Shown piece after piece: positions 54,501 to 64,000 of a stretch of 64,000 nucleotides of DNA. The stretch comes from Dastarcus helophoroides. Taxonomy: Eukaryota; Arthropoda; Insecta; Coleoptera; Bothrideridae. The stretch spans positions 36,836,126-36,900,125 of the forward strand of contig CM053327.1 of NCBI GenBank assembly GCA_028583605.1. The letters are read 5' to 3'. The notes below the pieces were generated by a model, which saw only the letters and a list, made by a program, of their open reading frames with translations, was not told where the DNA came from and did no database searches. How positions within the stretch are numbered: position 1 is the stretch's first letter; every line of letters begins with the position of its first letter. Position numbers and translations under genes: made by a program.

Positions 54501-57500
54501 AAATTTCTTGATCAAAATGACAATTCAAAAAATCAGCATTTTTAGGTTTTAAATTTTCCAAAAAAGGGAAGTATTTTGAAAAATTCGAATTTTCTAAAAA
54601 AGTATTTTGAGCCGAAGAGTACGATTGAAGTTTAAATTTTTCGAACAAAACAGACATTTCTAAATTAGAGACATACATGGGAGAGAAACTTTAACTTTTA
54701 AAAGTTAAACTCAAAAATCGAAAAATTTGCACTTTAATCCTAAATATTTTTAAAAAATGTTGGAATTTTCAATAAAAATTCAAGACTTAATCCGTACGGA
54801 TTTGGAAAGAAGAGTTTAAATTTCGGAATAAAATTAAAATGTATAAAAATAAAATTTGGTTTAGTACAACATTTTAAGAAAATTTCGAAATTTCCTAAGA
54901 TAATTTGGAATTAAAAAATACGCAATTTTCAAATTTAAACATGGAATTTTGATAAAAATTTCCAATTTCTGGTAGTAGATATTAAAGAATTGTTTGCTCA
55001 AAAATTGACAACTTGTCGAATATTCTAAATTTGGAAATTAGGTTCTAAATTTTGAGAATTCTATTTTGGTTTTAATTTGGATATTTTTATTATTAGCTTA
55101 AAAATTGGTCTATTTCTAAAATTGTTTATCTTTTTTTATGAATATCTTAACTTTTTTTTAAGAGGATTTGAATTAAAATACGAAATTAACAAAATGAAAA
55201 GTTGCAAAAAGGACAATTTATGTAAAAAAGTTGTCTTAAAAGAAGTGAAAATTTAAAGTTTAAGCTAGAAATCTTGATAAAATAGGAATTTTTTGTTTGC
55301 CCCAAGATATAAAAAAATAAATATTAAATAATTAAAATTCAGTTTGTTTTTGATCGCGATGCGATACGTCGATTTTTCAAACATCGTTTATAAACTGAAC
55401 GATGTATTCGATATTTTTTATGCTTTACCATCGATGTTAAAACATCGATGTTTACAAACGATACATCGATGTTTACAAACGATCCATCGAGGTTTTCATA
55501 ACATCGAACTATCGTTTGCATCCCTAATTAGAATTCAGCCTAATGACGCCCAATTTAGGGCTTCTTGTAGTTTTGATAGCATTTTTGGAACGATAATTGA
55601 AAACCAACTCTAACGGGGAAGTGCCTTAAGGAGCGTTTCCCAAACTTTTTTTGTCATGACTCGGTTATTTTTAAGCTACAACGTCTTCAACTATCTTAAA
55701 ATTTCGACAACAATTCGACCACATTTTGAGGGTAGAAGTCAAAATTTCGTCTTTTACTCTCTGGGATTTTCAGCTCTTTCAAAATTTCAACTTTGGTCCC
55801 AAAATTTTGCCTCGAAATACCGAGTTGAAGTTTCAAAGTTCGACCTAATTCTCTTTAATCATAAAACTGGATTTTTTCAACGTGCTGATAATCATTGATG
55901 TACGAATCCTGTGCCCTCGAAATCAAAAAAGATTAAAAAATACAACAAACGCGTTTCGATGGCCAGGCTATCATTTTCAGAGATATTTTTTAATTTTGGT
56001 TTCTAGGAGACAAGATTTGTATAGCAGTTTTGAAGATAACCAATGACAAGTCCGTTTGACCAAAATTTTAAAAGAATTCAATACGTTTAAATTTTTTTAG
56101 AAATCTGGAAACTTTCAATTCGAATTTTTCAAGGAAATATTAAATTTGGAACCGAAATTTTAAGCCAAATATTAAAGGGTGCTCGTGATATGTGCCCAGA
56201 GAAGCCAAATTACTAAGAGAATTAACTGAGTTATTTCTCTGTTGCATGGGGGGTGCTTAATACCTTCGAATAACGATTATTGGTTCGTAAAAAACTTTTT
56301 TAATACAAGCGCACTTACATCTGCCATGTTGGACAAGGCAGGGGCAGCTATGAACACAACATATGGTGAGAACTCAGCGGTACGTAACACTTTAAGGGCT
56401 TGCGGTTCGACATCGAGTATGGCCATTTTGCCCTCTTGGTGAATTTTGCGAATCGTGTCTAATTTGGTGCCGTACATCGCCTCCTCGTGAGTGCCTTTAA
56501 CAAAACACACGTCTAGACATCTATCGGGTGCGGACACAACCAACGTGTCACTTACCATACTCTAAATACTCGTTGGCGGCGATGTCGGCCATCATTTCGT
56601 CATGGGAAACGAAGAAGTAGTTCCTGCCGTTTTCCTCGTCGGCTCTCGGCTGTCTTGTCGTATCTAAAATGGGAGGGTTTAGCTCGTTGATCGGGGGAAT
56701 CCCACGGTTAACTTACGCGGTATGGGGTAAGCGTACTGATCGGGATGGCGCGCGATCAGGGTGTTTTTTATGTGTCTTCGTCCGACGCCGTGCGCCCCTA
56801 ACAACACCAGAGTTTTCCTTTGAAATGCTGGGTCGGTCACTGAAATTATGCCAATTAAATACTCTGCAATAAAACGGTCGAACGTGTGGAAAATATGGAT
56901 CGGTTTCGGTCCTAAGCTTTATTAGTATGATACGGTTGCTGTAAACATTTCTAAATCACAGCCATCAGTCAGCCATATACATACTCAAGAGATTTAAATC
57001 CCATTGAGTGATTTGTAACTGACTTTGGAGTGTATTTTACAAGGAACTTTTTTTTTACTACATGGTCATTAAAGCAATTACTTCTGAGAATTACAATCAG
57101 GTTATGTACTATGTAACCAAAGCCACAAAAGCCACTAGTAACGAAATTTCTTGTATTATGGGTTGCATATCAGCATGCGCACCCTCGGCGTGACATGTGT
57201 TTGGTTATGCTAACATTAACACATAATATCAACTGAATGTACTGTTTAGGTTCGACTAGAACAGGAGTCGGCAAACCACGGCTCGCGAGCGGCATGCGGC
57301 TCTTTAAAAGACAATGGCGGCTCTTTAAAAGACAATGGCGGCTCTTTAAATACCTCCCCCCCTCAACAAAAAAATGAATAAAAGCTAGAGTGGACAGACA
57401 CGCAGAAATTATTAAACAAGTGACCTACAGAAGTCGAAATTTCCAAAAATACTTTTCTAGCAATTTTCAGATTTTACTAAATTTCGATAAAAAAGTATTT

Positions 57501-60500
57501 TTCTGAAATTTTTGACTGACGTGTATTAGCATTTTGAAATTTTTACAAAAATACCGATTTGGAAAGTTTAAATTTCTAAATAATATATTTCTCATGATTT
57601 TTACTGTTTTATTTATGAAAAAAAGTTGAATTATTGTTGTGACAAAAAATATATAAATTTACAGAAACAGTATAAATAAAAGTTCGAAATAAAAGCTGAA
57701 ATTTCCAGAAAAAGCCGTATTTTGAGAAAAAAGAAGAGATTGAGAAAAAGAGACTTCGAAAAAATTGAGAAAAAGGAAGAAATTTCAAAAAGAAATGAAT
57801 TTATCAAAAGTTCTTGAAAAAGGTAAAGTTTTACAAAAAAACCGTCGGATTTGGCAATAGATTGAAATCCAGAACAAATTGAAAACCTGAAATTTAAATT
57901 TTATAAAAAACTGAAGAATATCGAAAGGAGAAATTGTAAAAATAAACTGGAAGCTTAAAAAAATTTGTCGAACTTTAAAAAAGTCGAAGTTCTTTAATAA
58001 AGAAAAACAAAGTCAAATTTTAGAAAACATTTCCAGGAAAAAGCCAAAATTTGAAGAAGAGCTCGAAATTTTGACAAAAAAATTGTAATTTTCAGAGAAA
58101 TTTAAAATTTTGAGAACAAGACGATTAAAAAAAACCAAATGTTCCGATAAATTCGAATTTTGAGAAAATAATAATTTCGAAAGAAAGGAAAATGTCCAGT
58201 TACGAGAAAAGTATTAAATTTTAAAAAATGGTCAAAATTTCTCAGAGAAAGTCAAATTTAAAAAAAAAATCAAATGTTGACATTTGAAAATAGATGAATA
58301 TCGATAAAACTTCAAGTTTCGAGAAAAGTACTGAATTTTAAGAAATGGTCATAATTTCTCAGAGAAAGTCAAATTTTAAGAAAAAAAATCAAATTTTGAG
58401 ATATGAAAATAGATGAATTTCGTTCGAATTAAAAGTTTAAATTTCTAGAAAAAGATTAATTTTGAAAAAAATATTCCAAAAAAAAGAATTCGTCAAAAGT
58501 TCTTAAAAAACACAACATTTTTGAAAGACTTCGAATTCTGACAATTGATTGAAATTTGCAGAACAAATTTAAAAACCCGAGATGTTTAGACAAATTAAAT
58601 TTTGTGAAAAATTGTAAAGTTTCGAAAAGAGAAATTGTAATAAATTAAAAGCTTAAAAAAAATTGTGAAACTTTTTCAGGAATCGAAGTTTTTTAGAGAA
58701 GAAGCAAATAAAAAATCTGCAATGTTCCAGAGAAAGTTAAATTGAAATTTCGGGAACAGGACGAATTAAAAAAAATCCCAAATCGAATTTTGAGAAAATT
58801 GGTAAAATAATCTCGAAAGAAAAGAAATATCGATAAAACTTCAAGTTTCGAGAAAAGTACTGAATTTTAAGACATGGTCAAGATTTCTCAGAGAAAGTCA
58901 AATTTTAAGAAAAAAATCAAATGTTGAGATTTGAAAATAGATGAATTTCGTTCGAAATAAAAGTTAAAATTTCTAGAAAAAGTTTAATTTTGGAAAAAAT
59001 ATTTCAAAAAAAAAGAATTCGCCAAAAGTTCTTAAAAAACACAACATTTTTGAAAGATTTAGAATTCTGACAATAGATTGAAATTTGCAGAACAAATTTA
59101 AAAACCTGAGGTGTTTAGACAAATTAAATTTTGTGAAAAATTGTAAAATTTCGAAAAGACAAATTGTAATAAATTAAAAGCTCAAAAAAAAATTGTGGAA
59201 CTTTTTCAGGAGTCGAAGTTTTTCAGAGAAAAAGCAAATAAAAAATTTGCAATGTTTCAGAGAAAGTTAAATTGAAATTTCGGGAACAGGACGAATTAAA
59301 AAAAATCCCAAATTTTGGTAAAATAATCTCGAAAGAAAAGAAATATCGATAAAACTTCAAGTTTCGAGAAAAGTACTGAATTTTAAGAAATGGTCAAGAT
59401 TTCTCAGAGAAAGTCAAATTTTAAGAAAAAAAATCAAATTTTGAGATATGAAAATAGATGAATTTCGTTCGAATTAAAAGTTTAAATTTCTAGAAAAAGC
59501 TTAATTTTGAAAAAAATATTCCAAAAAAAGGAATTCGTCAAAAGTTCTTAAAAAACACATTTTTGAAAGACTTCGAATTCTGGCAATAGATTGAAATTTG
59601 CAGAACAAATTTAAAAACCTGAGATGTTTAGACAAATTAAATTTTGTGAAAAATTGTCAAATTTCAAAAAGAGAAATTGTAATAAATTAAAAGCTTAAAA
59701 AAAATTGTGAAACTTTTTCAGGAGTCGAAGTTTTTCAGAGAAGAAGCAAATAAAAAATTTGCAATGTTCCAGAGAAAGTTAAATTGAAATTTCGGGAACA
59801 GGACGAATTAAAAAAATCCCAAATTTTCAAATAAATCGAATTTTGAGAAAATTGGTAAAATAATCTCGAAAGAAAAGAAATGTCGATAAAACTTCCAGTT
59901 TCGAGAAAAGTATTGAATTTTAAAAAATGGTCAAGATTTCTCAGAGAAAGTCAAATTTTAAGAAAAAAATCAAATGTTGAGATTTGAAAATAGATGAATT
60001 TCGTTCGAAATAAAAGTTGAAATTTCTAGAAAAAGCTTAATTTTGAAAAAAATATTCCAAAAAAAAGAATTCGTCAAAAGTTCTTAAAAAACACAACATT
60101 TTTGAAAGACTTCGAATTCTGGCAATAGATTGAAATTTGCAGAACAAATTTAAAAACCTGAGATGTTTAGACAAATTAAATTTTGTGAAAAATTGTAAAA
60201 TTTCAAAAAGAGAAATTGTAATAAATTAAAAGCTTAAAAAAAATTGTGAAACTTTTTCAGGAGTCGAAGTTTTTTAGAGAAGAAGCAAATAAAAAATTTG
60301 CAATGTTCCAGAGAAAGTTAAATTGAAATTTCGGGAACAGGACGAATTAAAAAAATCCCAATTTTTCAAATAAATCGAATTTTGAGAAAATTGGTAGAAT
60401 AATCTCAAAAGAAAAGAAAATGTAGATAAAACTTCCAGTTTCGAGAAAAGTATTGAATTTTAAAGAAGTTCCAAATTTCCCAGAGCAAATCAAATTTTAA

Positions 60501-62396
60501 GAAAAAAAAATAAATTTTGAGATTTAAAAATAGATGAATTTAGTTCGAAATAAAATTTCAGAAAATATCGAATTTAAAAAAAAGAGATTTCGAAAAAAAT
60601 GAATTTGTCAAAGTTCTTAAAAAAGATAAACTTTAAAAAAAACGTCAAATTTCGACAATAGATGAAACCCGGAATTGAAAACCTGAAATTTTTTAGACAA
60701 ATTTAAATTTTGTAAAAAATTGTAAAATTTCGATAAGAGCAATAGTAAAAAATTGAAGGCTAAATTTTGAGAATACATTTGCAGTTTCGAGAACAAGACG
60801 AATAAAAAAAAATCTCCAAATACTCAGATAAATTCGAAATTTGATACAATTGGTAAAATAATTTCGAAAGAAAAGACAATGTTGAGGCAACTTCCAGCTA
60901 AGAGAAAAATCAAATTTTGAGATTCAAACATTTTGAAAATTGACGAACTTCGTCGAAAAAAATCGCAGCTTGTAGATAAAATGTTGAATTTTAAAAGTTG
61001 AAATTTCAAAAAAAAAAGCGAATTTTGCCAACCAAGTCCAAACTTGTAGAAAATACATAAAAGTTTAAATGTTTTGTAAAAGTCCATCTTAGGAAAAAGG
61101 ACGAATTTTGAAAAGAATATAGAAATTTTGAGAGAAGTGTTAGAAGTGTTGAAGGTCAAAATCTCCCAGAGAAAGTCAAATTTTAAGATTAAGACAAACA
61201 TTTTAAAAATATGTAGATAAATTTCGTCAAAAGGTCGCAGTTTACAGAAACAATAAAATGTCGAACTTTAAAAGTCGAAACGAAAAAAAAAAAACAAGTC
61301 CAAATTTGTAGAAAATAAATAAAAGCTTAAATGTTTAGTAAAAGTCAATTTTGGGGAAAATGCCGAAATTCGTTAAAAAGACCGATTTTAAACAGAATGT
61401 AAAAAAGTTCTCGAAAAAAGCCGCAATTTAAAACAAAGTCGAAAAAATGAAATTTTGGAAAAAAGTAAAATTTGAGAATAGATCTAAAACTTTGAGAAAA
61501 AGGTCGAAATCTTCAAAAACTATTTTACTTAACATTTCCAGTTACTCAAATATTTACTTTCTTTATTAAAAAATCGACAAAAGATGAGTTTTTGAGAAAT
61601 AGGTCGAATCTTTCAGTAAGTCGAATTAGAAAAAAGTAAACATTATCACAAATGGTCGAGTTTTGAGAAGAAAGGAATATTTGGGGTAAAAGTCTAATTT
61701 TAGGAACAAAACAGATATTAAAAAAGAAGGCTAATATAGAGAAGAGTTAAAAAAGTCGAAATTGCGATAAAAAAAAGGCAAATTCTAAAGTAAAGTTCTA
61801 AATTTTGAGCAATAAAATGTTTTTTGGGTTGCATATATTTTCGTTTGAATACATGAGTCTGTGTCCCATATTTTGAGTGATTTATCTGATTTAGTTTTGA
61901 AATAAAATGTAAAACTCAGAAATAAAAATGTGTGGCTCTTTGAAATTCACTGAAATCAATGTTAATTAATTTTTATTGCGGCTGGCTCTTTCGGTTTAAA
62001 AGTTTGCCGACCCCTGGACTAGAACAGGACAGTGATTGACAAATTAAACTTAAAGTTGAAATTTTAACAAAGAATTGATAAATTTGAAACTACTTCTTTA
62101 GTAAAAAAGTAGACATTCCAGAAAGTTTTGAAATTCTAAATTTTGAGTGTTCTCCCTAGAACCTTGTTCTCGTCTCGACTTGACATTTTTTTTTATTTTT
62201 CAATTAGTTTAAGGTCAATAACACTGAAATTATGTTCATCAGAAGAGCTGCGAACGTTTGGAGAGACTGGGCTTACTTGGTAACTTCACCACTTCCTCGT
62301 AGGTAACTAAGTCTAATTGGTCGAACACGGCGTTGTGCTTCGCTAAGTATTTGTCCTTGTGTTGCTTCTTCTTCCGGCCGAAGATCGAACAGTTTA
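48334..62396 (-). CDS. CASK: CASK MAGUK scaffold kinase, 3' five exons (gene continues off the right edge)
   Basis: CASK is a membrane-associated guanylate-kinase scaffold at synapses and cell junctions. Exons joined: 62277-62396, 56717-56839, 56556-56663, 56319-56494, 48334-48513 (707 nt, phases agree, all GT-AG). They encode the hook region ([16 protein letters not shown], protein 4.1-binding in the family) and [16 protein letters not shown], then the whole guanylate-kinase domain: [20 protein letters not shown] (P-loop-like), [55 protein letters not shown]-type strand, [17 protein letters not shown] and the C-terminus [10 protein letters not shown]. The CaM-kinase, L27, PDZ and SH3 parts must lie beyond 64000. 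Introns are 5437, 53, 61 and 7805 bp. Confidence 0.95.
49430..50640. repeat. ~414 bp tandem array, 3 copies
   Basis: ATTTCCAAAAATGTGGAAATTC recurs at about 49470, 49884 and 50297; each unit also has GACCAAAGTAAAGATTTCC and GGAAACAGTGCTCAAAATTG. Inside the 48540-55526 element. Confidence 0.9.
50980..53040. repeat. ~687 bp tandem array, 3 copies with a GC-rich insert
   Basis: ATGGGCCCGGAAAGGGTGGC, AAGTGCTGG and GGCAACCCACAACGAATCC recur at about 51476, 52164 and 52850 (spacings 688 and 686 bp). Each unit also has smaller AAAGGAGACAACATTTTGAA repeats. The GC-rich ~70 bp block stands out from the AT-rich surroundings. Confidence 0.92.
53150..54670. repeat. Second block of the GGTTAGAATCGAAATTTTCAG array
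   Basis: Shares GTTGACAGATCTTGACAG, GTTAGAATCGAAATTTTC and AGACTATTTTCGGAAATAGT with 43390-47560. A ~115 bp segment (GGGAAGTATTTTGAAAAATT through ACAGACATTTCTAAATTAGA) is present three times (about 53065, 53885, 54560). Confidence 0.8.
55535..56318. other. CASK intron remainder with a hairpin MITE copy at 55908-56066
   Basis: Outside the 7 kb element, this piece of intron contains a diverged copy of the hairpin MITE (AACAAACGCGTTTCGATGGC, GACAAGATTTGTATAGC, AAGTCCGTTTGACCAAAATT) and otherwise ordinary DNA. Confidence 0.6.
56319..56494 (-). CDS. CASK: CASK exon, guanylate-kinase core
   Basis: Encodes [20 protein letters not shown] through [16 protein letters not shown] and [11 protein letters not shown]. 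Acceptor TTAAAG, donor GAT|GTAAGT. The plus-strand frame across it is a shadow. Confidence 0.95.
56556..56663 (-). CDS. CASK: CASK exon, guanylate-kinase
   Basis: Encodes [20 protein letters not shown] through [12 protein letters not shown]. Acceptor ATTTTAG, donor G|GTAAGT. Flanked by very short introns of 61 and 53 bp. Confidence 0.95.
56717..56839 (-). CDS. CASK: CASK exon, guanylate-kinase start
   Basis: Encodes [20 protein letters not shown] through [10 protein letters not shown]. Acceptor TTTCAG, donor C|GTAAGT. The TDPA residues at the junction replace the usual P/A-F spacing and add about three residues relative to the mammalian form. Confidence 0.94.
57262..62016. mobile_element. 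4.8 kb hAT-like non-autonomous element carrying a ~530 bp satellite
   Basis: Tips are CAGGAGTCGGCAAACC on the left and, reversed, CAGGGGTCGGCAAACT on the right, the classic hAT/Charlie-type end. The 8 bp target duplication GACTAGAA is identical on both sides (57254-57261 and 62017-62024). Subterminal GCGGCTCTTT words occur three times on the left and twice (GTGGCTCTTT, GGCTCTTTCGG) on the right. The interior is AT-rich satellite; no transposase is present. It sits in the CASK intron before the hook exon. Confidence 0.93.
58200..60560. repeat. ~515-540 bp tandem array, ~4-5 copies
   Basis: TCTCAGAGAAAGTCAAATTTT recurs at about 58357, 58887, 59402, 59940 and (diverged) 60477. Units share TCGAATTCTGRCAATAGATT and AACTTTTTCAGGAGTCGAAG. 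Inside the 57262-62016 element, with degenerate related DNA on both sides. Confidence 0.92.
62277..62396 (-). CDS. CASK: CASK exon, hook region
   Basis: Encodes [19 protein letters not shown] through TYEEVVKLP. Acceptor TTTCCAG, donor A|GTAAGC. No further CASK exon was recognised between 62400 and 64000. Confidence 0.93.
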
Positions 62397-62932
62397 CTGG
62401 AAAAATTGCCGTTTAGTAAAACATAGTACGAGCTTTAGCGACATGCTTCTAAGTAATCCCCTCGGAGTTAGTTCCTTGCCAGCAGATCACAAAAAATTGG
62501 AGATTTTTTTCTAACAGTTCAAGACAAATGGCATTCTGAATACTCTACGATTTTTTGATGGTATTGCAGATATGGTTTATTGGGTAATGTAATTTGGTTT
62601 CTTTTTAAAAGAGAAAAAAGCATTTAAGCGGATTGTACCCAACCCACAAGACTCATCACGTGGAGCTAATCAGGAACAGTTGGCCCGCGAACTGGCCACA
62701 GAGTCGAATCGGGTCGGATGCATAAAAATAGATTTTTTTCAAAGTTCAACTTTTCCCAAAGTTGACAAATTTCGGTTTTTGCCACTGTTATCTACGCATA
62801 TTAATGGCGACATTCTACCCGAATTTAAATTTTTTTTCCAAATATAATACGACGTTAATTCCAAAATTTCGATTTAACTCTGTTTTGATTTCTCAAAGTT
62901 TCTAACTAAATTCGTTTACGTAAAATTTCGAG

Positions 62933-64000
62933 CAGGGCTTCGAACCGGAACTGAACCGAAAACCGGAAACCAAAAAAAATCGTTATTTTCATCGGAACGA
63001 AAACCGGAGCGAAACCGGAAAAAAATATCGATTTATTTCGGTTCGTTGAATTTATGTACTTAAAACAGTTTTTATTTTACCTTTAAATGAGGATTTTTTT
63101 CTTAGAAATTTCAAAATTTTACATAAATCCGTGCAACTTTGATTTCAAAATTAAGCGTTTACTTTCAGTCTATCATTTCTGTTTAGAAATTAGATTAGAA
63201 ACTAACAATTTCCACAGTTTCTAGAACTTAACTGACTTGTTCTCAAAATTTAAGCCAAATTAAAATTTTAAGTTTTAACTTAAATCTTTTTTCAAAATTT
63301 TCGACCTTTTTCTGAAATTTCGACTTTTATCTGGATATTACTCAAAATATGTCTTTTCTTCTCTTAACATTTCGAGTTTAAAATAAAAAAAATCCTCTGT
63401 TGTAATTTAAAAATAAAGCAGTAGCAGTATTTTTAATTAAAGCTAGGAAAAATTGGCCTTCCTTACGGACTTTATTTGCAAATTGAAGTTTTTCTGGAAA
63501 TTTGAAGCTTTTTGCAAAATAATTCCAAATTTACTTCTTTTCTTAAACTTCGATTTTCCTTTTCTAATTTGATATCTTTCTTTTTTGAAATGATTAGTCA
63601 ATTTTTCCATTTTTTGTCCTATTTATTCTTTTAAATTTCACTTTTATAGTATTTATTCTTTTTTCGGAATATCAAATTTAAATTCTTATGACTTCCTAAA
63701 ACTTCCTAAAATTCCAAGATATGATTTTTTTTCTTAAAATTTTCAGCTGAAATCTCGCTATTTAAAAGTTAACATTGAAATTTTTAAATTTTGAATCAAA
63801 ATTTCAGAAAAAAATACAATATTATAGTCCAAATTTAAAGCTGAGATCCTTGCAATTAGTGAAATTGGATCTTTAAATGGTGACATCTTAGAAAATGTCT
63901 AATTTAAACTTCCAACGATTTTGTTTACGCTAAAATAGTAAATTTTATTTAGAAAACTTTGATTTTTTTTCTCAAGATTTCGACTTTAGCCTCGAAATTG
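62933..64000. mobile_element. hAT-like element, same family as 13366-16296, cut by the window edge
   Basis: Begins CAGGGCTTCGAACCGGAACT and then follows the 13366 element closely (GAACCGAAAACCGGAAACC; CATAAATCCGTGCAACTTT against CACAAATTCATGCAACTTT). Its right end lies beyond the window, so the target duplication cannot be checked; the left flank is ATTTCGAG. At the place where the 13366 copy has the hairpin MITE, this copy reads straight through. Confidence 0.75.

Larger units (their letters stand above)
48540..55526. mobile_element. 7 kb hAT-like non-autonomous element carrying three satellite families
   Basis: Tips are TAGGGATGCAACATCG on the left and, reversed, TAGGGATGCAAACGAT on the right; ACATCGATG words are clustered inside both ends. 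Flanks ATTAGTAT (48532-48539) and ATTAGAAT (55527-55534) form a 7/8 target duplication. The interior holds a 414 bp array, a 687 bp array and a block of the same array family found at 43390-47560. No transposase frame. It fills most of the last CASK intron and starts only 26 bp from the exon. Confidence 0.75.

Overview
This 64 kb window is animal nuclear DNA, almost certainly from an insect. The proteins match the insect/animal forms of Atg16, Y14 (tsunagi) and CASK, introns follow GT-AG rules, and CpG-containing words such as TTTCGA are common in AT-rich DNA, which suggests weak germline CpG methylation. A beetle is plausible but I cannot fix the species. Most short open frames in the window are by-products of low-complexity repeats.

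Genes. (1) Atg16 lies on the minus strand. Seven exons run from the start codon at 28903 down to 11236. They encode the first 335 residues (ATG5-binding helix, coiled coil, start of the WD40 propeller), and the rest of the gene is not visible and should lie beyond the left edge. (2) A small, unrecognised two-exon gene candidate (67 aa) lies on the plus strand at 32310-32612. (3) Y14/tsunagi lies on the plus strand at 34898-35390. It has no introns and is complete except for one apparent extra base near 35093. (4) The 3' end of CASK lies on the minus strand. Five exons from 62396 to 48334 encode the hook region and the whole guanylate-kinase domain, and the 5' part lies beyond the right edge. 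Introns are either about 50-230 bp or 1-8 kb, and the long ones are filled with repeats.

Repeats dominate. 0-2 kb: a GC-rich edge, then TTTCGA-type low complexity. 2-3.7 kb: a ~275 bp tandem array. 5.3-10.2 kb: a transposon-like unit. 11-29 kb: Atg16 introns holding several unrelated tandem arrays (214, 319, ~175, ~335 bp units). 29.6-31.4 kb: an array of CTCAAGGTCACGTGAG-like words just upstream of Atg16, repeated in the opposite orientation at 39.4-43.4 kb. 43.4-47.6 kb: a ~300 bp array. 48.5-62 kb: CASK introns holding two long transposon-like units.

The main observation concerns these units. At least six segments (5272-10159, 13366-16296, 33487-33732, 33744-34661, 48540-55526, 57262-62016) have short inverted ends of hAT type (CAGG... 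or TAGGGATG.../TAGTGTTGG) and flanking 8 bp target duplications matching at 7 or 8 of 8 positions. A seventh starts at 62933 and runs off the window. The four largest contain no transposase that I can see; their interiors are kilobases of tandem or degenerate satellite DNA. They look like non-autonomous hAT elements that carry satellite arrays, and together with the small ones cover about a third of the window. One inserted exactly at the branch-point word of a CASK intron and duplicated it.
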